A stretch of DNA of 64,000 nt from Orientallactaga sibirica. Lineage: Eukaryota; Chordata; Mammalia; Rodentia; Dipodidae. The stretch spans positions 24,822 through 88,821 of the forward strand of contig JAEOAD010000897.1 in NCBI GenBank assembly GCA_036365145.1. Direction: 5' to 3'. Of the stretch, positions 33,401 through 44,033 are shown piece by piece; positions within the stretch are counted from its first letter, which is position 1; each line of letters opens with the position of its first letter. Below the pieces are notes generated by a model, which was not told the DNA's origin, did not search any database, and saw only the letters and a program-made list of their open reading frames with translations. The position numbers were made by a program, and so were the translations under genes.

Positions 33401-36400
33401 CACTAAACATGCTTCCTGAGTTACTCACACCCCACGTAATGGAACCTGGCCAGGAGTCCCTTTGCAACCCAAAAGCAGAGCAGCAGGCAGGGAAGTACAA
33501 TGTTTATGGTGATTGCCAGAACTTTCTGGATCTTGGTAAGATTCAGGTTTGCTTTCTTCTGTTTGATTCTTTATGTTGGCTCAAGAGGCTTCTGTGTCTT
33601 TGTGTCAAGTTGGGACAGTGGACCCTTGGGATCAAGAAGAAGAGGAATGGTGAGCAGAGGATGGGGTGAATACTTCAGGGCAGACAAATGAAAATAATAA
33701 TCTTTGAACAGAAGGTCATTGGGAACTGGTAATTATTTTAAATTTTATTTTTATTTTTTCCTTTTTATTGACAGCTTCCATACTTACAGAAAATAAACCG
33801 TGATAATTCTCTCCTCTCTTCCACTTTCCCCTTCACAAATATACACTCCATCATCTCTCCTCCCTCTCTCCATTAGTCTCTCTTTTATTTTAATGTCATC
33901 ATTTGTCCTCCTAATATGAGGGTCTTTTGAAGATAGTGCTAGGCACTTTGAGGTCATGGATATCAAGGCCAATTTCTGTCTGGTCAATTGTAATCAAGCC
34001 TATCCTTCCTTCAGCTCTTACATTCTTTCCACCACCTCTTCCACAATGGACCCTGAGCCTTGGAAGGTGTGATAGAGATGTTTCAGTGATGAGCATTCCT
34101 CCGTCATGTCTTAAAGTTTTCATTGTAGACAGCCTTCATTTCCTTGGTTAGATTTATTCTAAGGTACTTTATGTTTTTGAGACAATTGTGAATGGGAGTG
34201 ATTCCTAGATTTCATCCTCTGCATGTTTGTAGTTAGTATATACAAATGCTACTAATTTCTGTGTATTTATTTTATATCCTGCTACATTGCTAAAATTGTT
34301 TATCAGCTCTAATAGTTTCTGGTAGAGTTTTTAGGGTCCTTTATGTATAGAATCATATCATCTGCAGATAATAATAATTTGATCTCTTCCTTTCCAATTT
34401 GTATCCCTTTCATGAGTGTCACTTGTCTTATTGCTATAGCTAAGACTTCCAGAACTATATTAAATAGAAGTGGGGAAAGTGGACAACCTTATCTTTTCCT
34501 GATTTTAGTGGAAAATATTCAAGTTTTTCCCCATTTAGTATTATGTTGGCTGTAGGTTTGTCATTATATTGAGATATGTTCCTTCTATTCCCAGTTTCTG
34601 TAGGACTTTTACCATGAAGGGATGTTGGATTTTGTAAATGCCTTTTCTGCATCTATTCAGATGATCATGTGATTTTTGTTCCTCAGCCCATTCATGTAGT
34701 GTATTACATTTATCAATTTGCATATGTTGAACCATACCTGCATCTCTGGGATGAAGCTGACTTGGTAGGGGTAAATGATCTTTTAGATATATTCTATTTT
34801 TCAATATTTTGTTGAGAATTTTTGTATCTTTGTTCATGAGGGATATTGGTATGTAATTTTTGTTGTTGTTGTTCTGGTTTTGTCTGGTTTTGGTATAAGG
34901 GTGATGCTGGCTTTGTAGAAGGAGTTCAGTAGAATTCCTTCCTTTTCTATTTTATGGAAAAGTTTGAGAAGCAGTGGTGTTAGTTCTTCCATGAAGGCTG
35001 GTGAAATTCAACAGTGAATCCATCTGGGCCTGGACATTTTTAGTTGGGAGAGTTCTTTATAACTGAATCCATCTGGGCCTGGACATTTTTAGTTGGGAGA
35101 CTTTTTACAACTGCTTGGATCTCCATACTTGTTATAGGTTTATTTAAATGGTTTATCTCATCTTGATTTAATTTTTCAAGGTCATATAAATCAAGGAAAT
35201 CATCCATTTCTTTCAGATTTTCAAATTTAGAGGGATATATGTTCTTAAAGTGTGTCCTTATGATTTTCTGAATTTCTTTGGTATCTGTTGTAATGGTGCC
35301 TTTTTCATCTCTAAAGATGGTGTTTCTGCTCTGATCTTAATTATTTATTTCTGTCTGGAATTCTTAGAGTGGGTTTGTTTTTATATTTCCAATGCCTTTA
35401 TGTGGATGGTTAAGTTATTAATTTAAGATTTGTCTTTATTGTGATGGCATTTAGTGCTATAAATTTTCCCCTTAGAACTACCTTTATTGTGTCCCATAAG
35501 TTTCAGTATGTTGTGTTTTATTATCATTCAGTTCTAGAAATTTAAATTTTTCTTTTTTTTTTTTTTTCCCACGACCCATTTATTGTTTTATAGTGTGTTG
35601 TTCTGTCTCCAGGAACTGGTGTATTTTCAGTTATTTCTCTTGTTAATTTCTAGCTTTAATACATTATGGTTAGATATTATACAGGAAGTTAAGTCAATTT
35701 TCCTGAATTAAGGGCAATATATGGTCTATTTTGGAGTAGGTCTCATGGGCTGCTGAGAAGAATGTACATTCTGTGTAATTGGGGTGGAATATTCTGTAGA
35801 TGTCTGTTAGGTCTACGGTGTTGTTAAGCTCTATTATTTCCCTGTTGATTTTCTGCTTGGATGATGTGTGTATTGATGACAGTGGGTTATTTAAATCTCC
35901 TACTAGGATGATACTTAGATTTATTTCTGATCTGTTGTCAAGTAGGTTTCATTTATTAAATGTGGTTCACCTATGTTTGGTGCATATAGTTTTATGATTA
36001 TGTATCCTGTTGTTGGACCTAATTAGTATGTTTCCATTTTCTCTTTCATTTCCAGGACCCAATTTGTCCAAAGAGTATGACCAGCTGGAACCTCCTGGTG
36101 AGAAACCCCCACAGGAGCTGCTGGCTGACTGTACTGAGCCTGAGGGCTACCTGAGTACCTGCCTAGCACACACACCCAAGAGCTCCAGCCAGAAGTTGTC
36201 TCTCAGCCCAACAGCCCACACAGAGAAGAGTCCCAAGGAGAAATCTCTTTGTTGTAATTGTTTTGCTCATGTGCAGGAACATGTTCTTAATGTGAAAATT
36301 GATGCAGGAGACCTTGTTCTCACTGGCCCCTGGCATGGGAAAGAGGCTTTCTATGTGTCAGACCTCCATAACCACCATGCATTCCCCATGTGGGAAATTC

Positions 36401-36740
36401 CCTGTGAGTGCACTGTATGTAACCAGTGTTTCAGTCAAGTGACACACTTCAATATGAGCCACTTTCTTTTTTCTTTCTTTTTTTCCTGTCTTTTTCTTTT
36501 TTGCTTTCAGAAATGATGTGAGTGATTACGGTTTGGGATTGTTCTTCAAGTCTAGGTTTAGTCGCTGTCCATTGCCTGGAAGTTAGGTCCTTCTTTGTGA
36601 TATGGGGTGGTTTGTTGTAGTTTTCCTATCACTTCTACTCTTGGCCCCTTGAGTTTTACAGTACTTACTTAACTTTGCCTGTCAAGTTTCCTTTATATTG
36701 CATTTTCATTAGTAAATAAATATCTATTCCTAATTCATGT
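30292..36740 (+). CDS. Unrecognised multi-exon gene or gene remnant
   Basis: Five separate open segments on the plus strand have splice-like ends whose phases agree: 30292-30420 (1/1), 30961-31088 (1/0), 31159-31287 (0/0), 32856-33535 without its insertion (0/1) and 36056-36403 (1/1). The joined text is rich in Ser, Asp, Glu and Pro and poor in repeats (e.g. [27 protein letters not shown]...[21 protein letters not shown]). It could be the tail of a signalling or transcription protein, but I recognise no family. AATAAA at 36715 could end the transcript. The fourth segment is broken by an L1 insertion, so the locus may be a recent pseudogene. I could not find a 5' end. Confidence 0.5.
30961..31088 (+). 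CDS. Exon-like segment 2 of unrecognised gene
   Basis: After ATGGACCTCAG the phase-1 frame reads [20 protein letters not shown] and then [22 protein letters not shown]. It leaves in phase 0 at GTCAGT. A second frame is also open over part of this stretch, so coding status is less sure than for segments 4 and 5. Confidence 0.4.
31159..31287 (+). CDS. Exon-like segment 3 of unrecognised gene
   Basis: The acceptor CTTATACTTCAG leads into [20 protein letters not shown] and [23 protein letters not shown]. The phase-0 donor GTGCTT is weak. A phase-1 GTGGGG lies five bases earlier but would put segment 4 out of frame. Confidence 0.42.
31450..31795 (-). repeat. Solo MaLR LTR, minus strand
   Basis: A 346-bp LTR in reverse, starting TGTTGTAGTCAGGG and ending GACCACCACA on the plus strand. 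It is flanked by perfect 5-bp CAGGG duplications (31445-31449, 31796-31800), so the solo LTR arose by recombination between the two LTRs of one insertion. It lies between two exon-like segments of the unrecognised gene. Confidence 0.9.
32856..33535 (+). pseudogene. Exon-like segment 4, split by an L1 insertion
   Basis: The strong acceptor CTGACTTTTCTACAG precedes [18 protein letters not shown]. The frame is then cut at 32909 by a 469-bp retrotransposed piece and a duplicated 18-bp target. It resumes with [20 protein letters not shown] and on to GDCQNFLDL, ending in phase 1 at a good GTAAGA donor. Read through, the insertion brings a TAA within two codons. The frame on both sides is otherwise clean, which suggests the exon was coding until the insertion. 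Confidence 0.55.
32910..33378 (-). mobile_element. 5'-truncated L1 3'-end insertion in a coding-like exon
   Basis: The inserted 469 bp starts with a T-rich run on the plus strand (an A tail on the minus strand) and is flanked by a perfect 18-bp duplication GAGCTGGATACATTTCTT (32892-32909, 33379-33396). A close copy of the same sequence lies at 57170-57645. It was made by L1-type target-primed insertion. Confidence 0.87.
33740..36005 (-). mobile_element. LINE-1 copy, minus strand, in an intron
   Basis: Minus-strand reading gives L1 3'-UTR (33740-34120) and then ORF2 RT text, for example near 34541-34837 the [15 protein letters not shown] and [10 protein letters not shown] blocks, and further right the endonuclease end (to ~36005). 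Frames are broken. It fills nearly all of the intron between exon-like segments 4 and 5. Without it that intron would be about 250 bp. Confidence 0.8.
35016..35113. repeat. 49-bp tandem duplication inside minus-strand L1
   Basis: GAATCCATCTGGGCCTGGAC begins at 35016 and again at 35065, each followed by the same ATTTTTAGTTGGGAGA. Confidence 0.85.
36056..36403 (+). CDS. Exon-like segment 5 of unrecognised gene
   Basis: The acceptor CTCTTTCATTTCCAG is strong. The first two bases complete the Gly codon split in segment 4. The frame stays open for about 115 codons: [20 protein letters not shown], a Ser/Lys-rich part, and a Cys/His-rich end ([11 protein letters not shown]...GPWHGKEAF...WEIP). The consensus donor GTGAGT follows 36403. 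If the donor is not used, the frame runs on to TGA at 36514-36516. The Cys/His cluster might bind zinc; that is speculation. Confidence 0.52.
36715..36720 (+). terminator. Candidate poly(A) signal of unrecognised gene
   Basis: AATAAA in AT-rich sequence about 200 bases after the last open segment. A good acceptor (TTTTTTGCTTTCAG) near 36510 would place a stop at once and make the rest 3' UTR. Confidence 0.35.
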
Positions 36741-37606
36741 TGTTTTTGATCTTCTTGAACATTTATAACTTACATTCCAACTAAAAAGTGGATGACTCAG
36801 CTTTCATCAACCAAGGCAGGAGGATGAGAGAAAGTTCAAGATCCCCTGCATTACAACACCTCATCTCAATAAAACAGGAAGATAGAAAAAAGTATGAAAG
36901 AAGGAAGAAAAAGAAAAAGAAAGAGAAAAGAAAAAGAAAATATAGAAAAGGAAAATAAGAATTGTCTTGAAGGTGCCCTTCTAGAGATTGGCCTGGAGAT
37001 ATTTGCTGAACTGGAGTTAGGCCTTGCCTCCTTGGTCCCTGATGCTTCTGTAGGGGGGTGGGATTACAGAGGTTGCTTTGTTATTCTCCTTGAATGCTTA
37101 TTGTTTAATTCATATCATCAAACTTTTGCAAACAAATTTTCTTAAAAATCAGGTGCTACAGTCATTCCATGTTCCAAGAAACCCTCATTATGTCACAGAA
37201 TAACCTAAATAAAGAAGGAGTGGTGTCCCTAGGAAATATGAGACAGTATAAAGCAAGTAAATGAAAATACCAGAGACACCAGACCCTCCTGTCAGTCCTG
37301 CACTCCATTGTTGTTCAAACATGCTGCACTTACTTCATTATAGTACAGGAAGTAGCTATCTTGTGCTAGGCACACTGTCCATTACATGTCTACAGAGATT
37401 GGGAAAAATACAGATGAACATACAAAGAGTAGGAAGGGCAGACATGGGGAAAGAACTATAGATATAGTATCACTGAGCTGGACATGTGGACAAACACTTG
37501 AAATACCAACTCTCTGCATAGGGAAGCAGGAAGTATTGTCACCCTGATGGAACCCTGGGATCTTGTTGTAAGAACCAAAGCAAAACAGTTGATTTTGAAA
37601 TCAAAG

Positions 37607-37745
37607 GTGAGTCGAGCATGGTGGCACATACCTTTGATCCCAACATTTGGGAGGCAGAGGTTGGAGGATCACTGTGAGTTTGAGGTCAGCCTGGAACTAC
37701 AGAATGAATTCCAGGCCAGTCTAGGCTAGAATGGGACACCTCACA
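37607..37745 (+). repeat. B1 SINE
   Basis: GAGTCGAGCATGGTGGCACA, then GGAGGCAGAGGTTGGAGG. Moderately diverged. Confidence 0.8.
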
Positions 37746-37904
37746 TGGAAGAAATGATACCGCTGTGATAGCAAGAATCTCATTCATCCGCTTTAAACTA
37801 CTGAAGGGTTTTTAGAGGTTTAGACATTCACAGACCTTGTGGCCACTTTGTGTGTGAAGGCATCTCTTTCTGCTCACTATGCTTGCAACTAAAATTGTTC
37901 TTGT

Positions 37905-38115
37905 TGCCTGGAGAGATGGCTCAGCAGTTATGGGGTCTTGCTTATAAGGCCTGACAGCCAGGTTTGATTTCCCAGTACCCATGTGAAGCCTGATGCACAG
38001 AGTGGCACATGTGTCTGGAGTTTGGTTACAGTGGAGGTGAGCCCTGACAGGCCCATATTCTTTCTGTCTCTCTTTCACTGTCTATCTCAAATGAGTAAAT
38101 AATAAATAAGTAAAT
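37905..38115 (+). repeat. tRNA-derived SINE
   Basis: CTGGAGAGATGGCTCAGCAG start, GGTTTGATTTCC B-box-like, and an AAATAATAAATAAG tail. Confidence 0.85.
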
Positions 38116-38212
38116 AACTACATAAAAGACTTTTCTTGGCATTTCAGTCAATCTTCAAAAGGGCAATCAAGAGAAGGATCAAGACACTCTTTGTTGTACT
38201 GACCTTCTTTGT

Positions 38213-38555
38213 GCTGTGAACAAGCACCTGACCAAAGGTATCTGATGGTGGCAAAGTTGTTCTTTTTGGCTCACAGTCTCAAGGGGAAGCTTCATGATGG
38301 CAGGGTAAAGCATGGCATGAGCAGAGGCTGCATATCACCTGTGCCACACCAGGTAGAAAACACCAGCAGGAAAATGAACTGAGTTCTGGCAAAGGGCATC
38401 TGGCTGTAACACACCTACGTTGATTCCCACAACACTCCTCTTCCTGCAGCAAGACTCCAACTCCCAAATTGCCATCAGCTGGGAGCAAGTATTCAAAACC
38501 CATCAATCTATGGGAGGAGGTGGAGGGCAGGCATGTGATTCAATCCACTACACTA
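38213..38555 (-). repeat. Old MaLR-type LTR, minus strand
   Basis: The sequence (GGCTCACAGTCTCAAGGGG, GGCATGAGCAGAGGCTG, ...CATCAGCTGGGAGCAAGTATTC, ...GATTCAATCCACTACA) is colinear with reverse MaLR LTRs elsewhere in the window but much more diverged. It is probably an older subfamily. Confidence 0.7.
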
Positions 38556-39373
38556 TTCCACATGAAATCACTAGTTCCAGACAGATTCAATGGAGAATTA
38601 AGCTAAGCCTTTAGGACCTAATACATCCAACACTGCATAGACTCAGAGATGAGGAAATGAATGAAACAAGAAAAATTTTTTGCCTATATTTGATCATGCT
38701 TTACATCAAAAGCAGTTAATGACCACTATCCTTGCTATACCGTAATGTTTAACTGAAGAACAGGCTTCAACACTGGAACAGGAAAAGAACATATGATGCT
38801 CCAGTGTATGTTCCAGGTATGCAAAAATAGTTTGAAATTGGAAAATCCTTTAATATAAATTATCATAAAAACAGGATTAAGGAAAATGCCCAATTCTTTC
38901 CATGGACACAATAGTCAACAAAATCTACCCCTACAGTCATCATGTTAAGTATGGGGAGCAAATGAGGCATTGCTCTCAAAGTAAAGTAAAAATCCAAAAT
39001 GCCCATCACCTTCGCTACTTTTTAAACATTGTGTTGCAGAATTTTTCCAATTCATTATATCTCAGGGGATAAAAGTGGTACCAGAAATAGAAATATTAAT
39101 TTTAGCAGTATCCAATCACAACACTAGTGGTTACATTTAACGATCTTGCTTAACTCAGAAAATAGGATGTGAACGACTTACACAAAGACACTTTTCTTGT
39201 ATCTCTGAATGAGGAATAAAGAGTAAGATGCTGGAGGCAGGTTGAATGAAGGAGAAGCGAATGGGATGGGAACTCAACCAGAAAGAGAATATTGTCAAGG
39301 TCTATCTTTATAAAGTGAGGATTGGTTGATAATGTGCTTCATACTTATGTCTTTGGCTTTTACAGACTAATTG
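38556..39373. other. Unassigned intergenic sequence
   Basis: No open frame or repeat that I recognise between the old LTR and the intact MaLR. Confidence 0.55.
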
Positions 39374-39378
39374 ACATT

Positions 39379-41259
39379 TGTGGTGGTTTGATTCAGGTAT
39401 CCTCTATAAATTTAGGTGACCTAATGCCAGGTTCCCAGCAGATGGAGATTTGGGAACTAAGGTCTCCTGGAGGCAGTGTATTGTTGGGGGTGTACTTATG
39501 GGTATTATAACCAGCTTCCCCTTGCCAGTGTTTGTCACACTCTCTTGTTCCTGTTGTCCACCTTATGTTGGCCAGGAGGCATGTCCACCCTCTGATCATG
39601 CCATAATTTTCCTTGCCATCATGGAGCTTCCCCCTCGAGCCTGTAAGCCAAAATAAACCTCTCTTTCCCACAAACTGCTCTTGGTTTGGTGACTTCTACC
39701 AGAAATGTGAACCTGACTGCTATAGTAAAATTGGTAACAAAAGTGGCATTGCTGCTAGACACCTGATTGTGTGGCTTTGGCATTTTGGACCTGATTTTCA
39801 AGAGAAATGTGGAAGGATTTAAAACCTTGGCCTAAGAGATTCCTTGCAGTGCTGTACGTACAGCTTGATGGACTATTGTGGTGAGAATTGAAAGACCTGA
39901 ATGTAGTAAGAACTATGGACTAGGAGGTTTAGCTTGCGAGGGTGAGAAAGTGCTTTGCCTGGACTGGGCTAGAAGCAGTTTGTGTGAGAAGCTTGCTATT
40001 ATGGCCATGTCCTGATATTTTGTGCAGGATTTCATTGCATAGAAATGGACTGGTGTGAGCACGGGGATATGGCACAGAAATAAATCTTTGGGCTGAAATT
40101 TCTGCCTATTCAGCTGCAATTGTATGAGAGATTATAACCTTTGAGATTGGGCCAGCTGACCTGCACTGGGACAACAGTAAGAATGTAGACTCTTTTGAAG
40201 GGGCCTGAATGCTGAAGGAGTGTCCTGTTCTTCAAAGTCTGCTTTATTCCCCCCTGGCTTAACAAATTGGCATCCCACCTGGTATTATGGAGTATAAGGA
40301 ATACAAGAAAGAGAGGGTCATTGAATTTGCAACGTGGTCATGTGTTTTGGAAATGACCATGGGCAATGTGAAGCAGGTTTGCTGGATGCCTGCATGAAGA
40401 CCCAAATGGAGCCATGGGGATGGACTGTAGGTTGCAGTAGAGACCCAGTGGAGATGCTGGGACCATGATATGGCTGCTAAGGAATGCTGCTGGCCCTGGA
40501 TGGAGTTTTCCAGCACTGTGATTAGCCTATCTGGAGGGGTGGAATTAGAATTCTGGAGATTTTGTTAGTGATTGGAATTATGGGACTTGGAGACTTGTCA
40601 TTGACTAGAGTAGTTGGATTTGGAGCTACAGAGTTTAATGTTTGCCCTGTTTAAATCTTGTATTGGTTGAATATTTCTTTGCTATGCCCAATGCTATCTT
40701 TCGCAGTGTGAGTATTTGTTCTGTGTCATTATGGGCTTTGGGGGGTTTTTTTTTTTTTTGGTATTATGGCTCAGTTAAAAGATCTTGGACAATAGGCATG
40801 TTTGAACATTATTAGGTTGTTAAAATCTATGGGGACTTGCAAAGTTGAACTGAACGCATTGTATTTTACATCATGAATGGTTATCAGTTTTTGGAGGCCA
40901 GGGGCAGAATGTGGTAGTTTGATTCAGTTGTTCTCCCCATAAACTTAGGTGTTCTGAATGTTAGGTTACAAGCTGATGGAGATTTGGGACCTAATGCCTC
41001 TTGGAGGCAGTGTATTGTTGGGGGTGGACTTACAGGTATTATAACCAGTATCCCCTTGCCAGTGTTTGACACACTCTCCTGTTGCTATTGTCCACCTTAT
41101 GTTGTGCAGGGAATGATGTCCACCCTCTGCTCATCCCATTGTTTTCCCTGCCATTATGGAGCCTACCCCTCTAGCCTGTAAGACAAATAAACCTCTTTTT
41201 TCCCACAAGCTGCTCTTGGTTGGGTGTTTTCTACCAGCAATGTGAACCTGACTACACCA
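39379..41259 (+). mobile_element. Complete MaLR retrotransposon, un-nested
   Basis: LTRs at 39379-39724 (346 bp) and 40910-41259 (350 bp) surround 1.19 kb of non-coding interior, with perfect 5-bp target duplications ACATT at 39374-39378 and 41260-41264. The total of 1881 bp matches the reconstructed length of the nested copy. The interior has no long open frame, as expected for a non-autonomous element that relies on proteins from ERVL relatives. A purine run GGAGGCCAGGGGCAGAA precedes the 3' LTR. Confidence 0.92.
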
Positions 41260-41561
41260 ACATTTGAAACAGAAACTGTAGTAAAGTGCCAGGTGTAGTG
41301 ACTACCAGCTGCTGACCACATCTTTGACATTTGGACATGACACTGCCACCATCTACCAATGTGTTGGACAGACATTTCAAACTATCCTTGGCCCCAAACA
41401 GTCTAAATAATACCCATCCCCAACCCCCACCCACAATGGGACTGAACTTCACACACCTCACATAAACATGTGCAGGCTGACCCACAAGGAAGACAAAATC
41501 TGAAAGACTTGGCCAAGGCCGTCCACACTATTGACATGGTGACATATAACAGCCATTTGCA

Positions 41562-41808
41562 GGGCTGGAGAGATGTCTTAGCAGTTAAGGCACTTGACTG
41601 CAAAGCCTAAGAATCCATGTTCACTCTCTCTCAATATCCCACATAAGCCAGATGCACAAAAGTGAGGCAAGCACAAGGTTGCACATGCCCACTAGGTGGT
41701 ACAAGTGTCTGGAGTACAATTTCAGTGACCGAGGCCCTGGCCTGACAATTCTTTCTCTATCTCGCTCTCTTTCTCTAAAAATAAAAATATTTTTTAAAAG
41801 TAAAAATA
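41562..41808 (+). repeat. tRNA-derived SINE
   Basis: GGGCTGGAGAGATGTCTTAG start, and a CTCTCTTTCTCTAAAAATAA tail. Confidence 0.85.
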
Positions 41809-42147
41809 AAGCAGCCAGGTACAAATGTGTTCCATGGCATTCCTAGGTGTTCTGAGACAGATACAAGTGATCCAAGGGTCAAAGGTCAGACCAGCTTAGT
41901 TGCACCTCAGACCTCATGCACACATGCACAGGGACGGAGCCAATCAACAGGTACCTGGCTGAGGAGGAGCTACTGGCTCTGTTAAATACCATTGAGTTAG
42001 GAGCACTGCTATGGCTGCTGAAGACCAGTAAGACTGCTTCTTTGCACATTCAGGTTTTGTTCTGGAGGACAGGCCTTTGTCCAGAGGGAACCTGGGCCCA
42101 CACCCTGACCCTGACCCTGACCCATGAGCAAAACTTTTCACCCTGGC
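41809..42147. other. Unassigned sequence before the GC-rich block
   Basis: One 89-codon frame (41916-42185) with a Leu-rich helix-like stretch (LAEEELLALLNTIELGALLW) but no splice or family support. Three CCCTGA repeats at 42101-42122 are too few to be telomeric. Confidence 0.4.
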
Positions 42148-42540
42148 CTTGGCTGGGGCCTGTGACAGTAAAATGGAAGGGGTGAACCCGAATGGGGGTA
42201 GGACCTGAACAACCCGGGGACCGGTGTGAAGCGGGCAGGACGGGTCCAGAGGCTTACAGGGGGAGTGTGGAGGGGAGAAGAGAGGGGGTCCCTCTCAGGA
42301 CGCTGTGTTAGGTTGAAAGCTGGAGGGGCACCTTTCCCACTGGACTTGGGTGGGGCCTGTGAAAGGAAAATGGGGGAGGTGAACCAGGATGAAGGCAGGG
42401 CCTGAACAGCCCAGGGACCTGTGGGAAGTGGGCAGAACTAGACCAGCATTATTGGGGGGTAGTACGGAGGGTGGAGGGAGTTGGGAAGGGGCCCTTTCAG
42501 GACACTGTGGAAGGTTTAAGGTCGGAGGGGCTGTGGCGGT
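42148..42540. repeat. GC-rich tandem duplication, possible promoter region
   Basis: Two imperfect copies of a ~197-bp unit lie in tandem (42148-42344 and 42345-42540). Each begins CTTGG-TGGGGCCTGTGA and ends near a CAGGAC-CTGTG / GGAGGGGC segment. Unit 1 holds several CpGs. The block is strongly GC-rich against AT-rich surroundings and lies about 1.4 kb upstream of the SYCP3/XLR-like start codon, separated from it by two SINEs. It could be the promoter or an untranslated first exon of that gene. I infer this only from position and composition. Confidence 0.5.
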
Positions 42541-42745
42541 TCACCACACTTCTCCTGAGGTCCTCGACAAATCCTAGTTTCAAGAAGCTGAGGACACCTG
42601 CTGGATTTACCTCCATATGCAGTTGAGCTAGTGTGACATCATTTTTATGAGTCCAAGCTTGGACATGATAGTAATGTAGTACATACTGCATATTGACATG
42701 TGATGAAATGATCATAAACTTATGATTACATACAAATAGTATTGA

Positions 42746-42940
42746 GGGCTGGAGGGATGGCTTAGTGGTTAAGGTGTTTGCCTGAAAAGCCAAAGGAACC
42801 AGGCTCAATTCCCCAGGACCCACTTTAGGCAGATGCACAAGGGGTGCATGCATCTGGAGTTCTTTTGCAGTGGCTGGAAGCCCTGAAGCACCCATTCTCT
42901 GTGTGTGTGTGTCAAAAAAATAAATAAAAATAAAATATGA
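42746..42940 (+). repeat. tRNA-derived SINE
   Basis: GGCTGGAGGGATGGCTTAGT with a perfect A box (TGGCTTAGTGG), and a GTGTGTGTGTGTC then A-rich tail. Confidence 0.87.
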
Positions 42941-43109
42941 AAAAATAGTATTGAAATATATAATGACCTAATCATGTAATTAAGAACTTGCAATTACAAA
43001 ATTAAAATATATTAATAATTTAAAAATGATATTAACATGCACTAATAATTACTAAAATGTTTATAATAATATCAAATGTTAATTACAATTGTATAAGATT
43101 ATATGTTTA

Positions 43110-43325
43110 GTGCTGGAGAGATGGCTTAGAGGTTAAAGTGCATGCCTGCGAAGCCTAAGGACCCTGTTTGATTTTCCAGGTCCCATGTAAGCCAGATGCA
43201 CAAGGGGGTGCATGCGTCTGGAGTTTGTTTGCAGTGGCTAGAGGCCCTGGTGTGCCCATTCCACTCTCCCTCTCTCTGTCTCTGATAAATTAATTAATTA
43301 AAAATAAAATAAAAATCTTTAAAAA
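43110..43325 (+). repeat. tRNA-derived SINE with target duplication
   Basis: TGCTGGAGAGATGGCTTAGA start. AAGATTATATGTT flanks both ends, showing L1-mediated insertion just upstream of the SYCP3-like gene. Confidence 0.88.
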
Positions 43326-43915
43326 AGATTATATGTTGATATGTTTATGTATGATATAACAGTATATATTTGTATATAAACTACATACAAAGCTGTTCAT
43401 ATAAAAATATGATATACACATGTATAAATGTATTGTGTGAGTCCAGATCAAATGGACTTTATGGGCATTAACTTTCATGATTCTCATTGAAGAAAATGTG
43501 CATTTGATTATACATCATACATACATTTATATATGTTTATGTTCATAATGTACATTTTAAACAGTCTTATATTACATGCTTTACATATTAATATATTCAA
43601 AATATATATTTGCTTTAAAAACATATACCTATGTTGTAGTTCCATATGTTTTAAAATGAAATATACATGTGAACATATACATATAACTTGACCAGTTCTT
43701 TCTTCCTTTTTCATTTGGAAATAGGATTGTTAGCAATAACAGAAACAAGAAAAGTGATCAACTGTTATCTACCTGAGATCATTCCTATTTGATCTTACTT
43801 CCTACTTTAAATCTTGTGTAAATCTTATCAGTTTATTTAAGTGAAGTCTTTTGAGTCCAGATAACTTGACAGATGTGATTTCCTATATGTGTTGTGAATC
43901 AGAAACCATCTCAAT

Positions 43916-44033
43916 ATGTTTCCCCATGGGAGAAAGCATCCTATGAAATCTGTGAAGCCACCAGTGGAGGATCCAGCCTTCGAACTCTCTGACTTCCATG
44001 AAGAAGACGGAGACCTGACTGTTCTCACTAAAG
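43916..44033 (+). CDS. SYCP3/XLR-like coding exon 1 (start codon)
   Basis: The ATG at 43916 opens 39 codons beginning MFPHGRKHPMKSVKPPVEDP, which matches the lysine-rich N-terminus of SYCP3 in position and character. It is followed by an acidic stretch (FHEEDGD). The exon ends ACTAAAG before GTGCGA, a weak donor, in phase 1. Possible acceptors upstream end at 43860 and 43902, so the exon probably also carries 5' UTR. Confidence 0.75.

Noticed and set aside
33313..33669. 118-codon frame starting inside the L1 piece
   Set aside because: It is only the right half of exon-like segment 4 read from within the insertion. The real exon starts at 32856.
36894..37145. Lysine/arginine-rich 83-codon frame
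   Set aside because: The basic start comes from an AAGAA-rich tail of an old SINE-like repeat. The rest has no support.
42101..42123. CCCTGA repeats resembling telomeric DNA
   Set aside because: Only three units, and the unit is not the vertebrate telomere repeat TTAGGG/CCCTAA.
43110..43200. tRNA-gene-like A and B boxes
   Set aside because: The same sequence recurs about 20 times with tails and target duplications, so these are SINEs and not tRNA genes.
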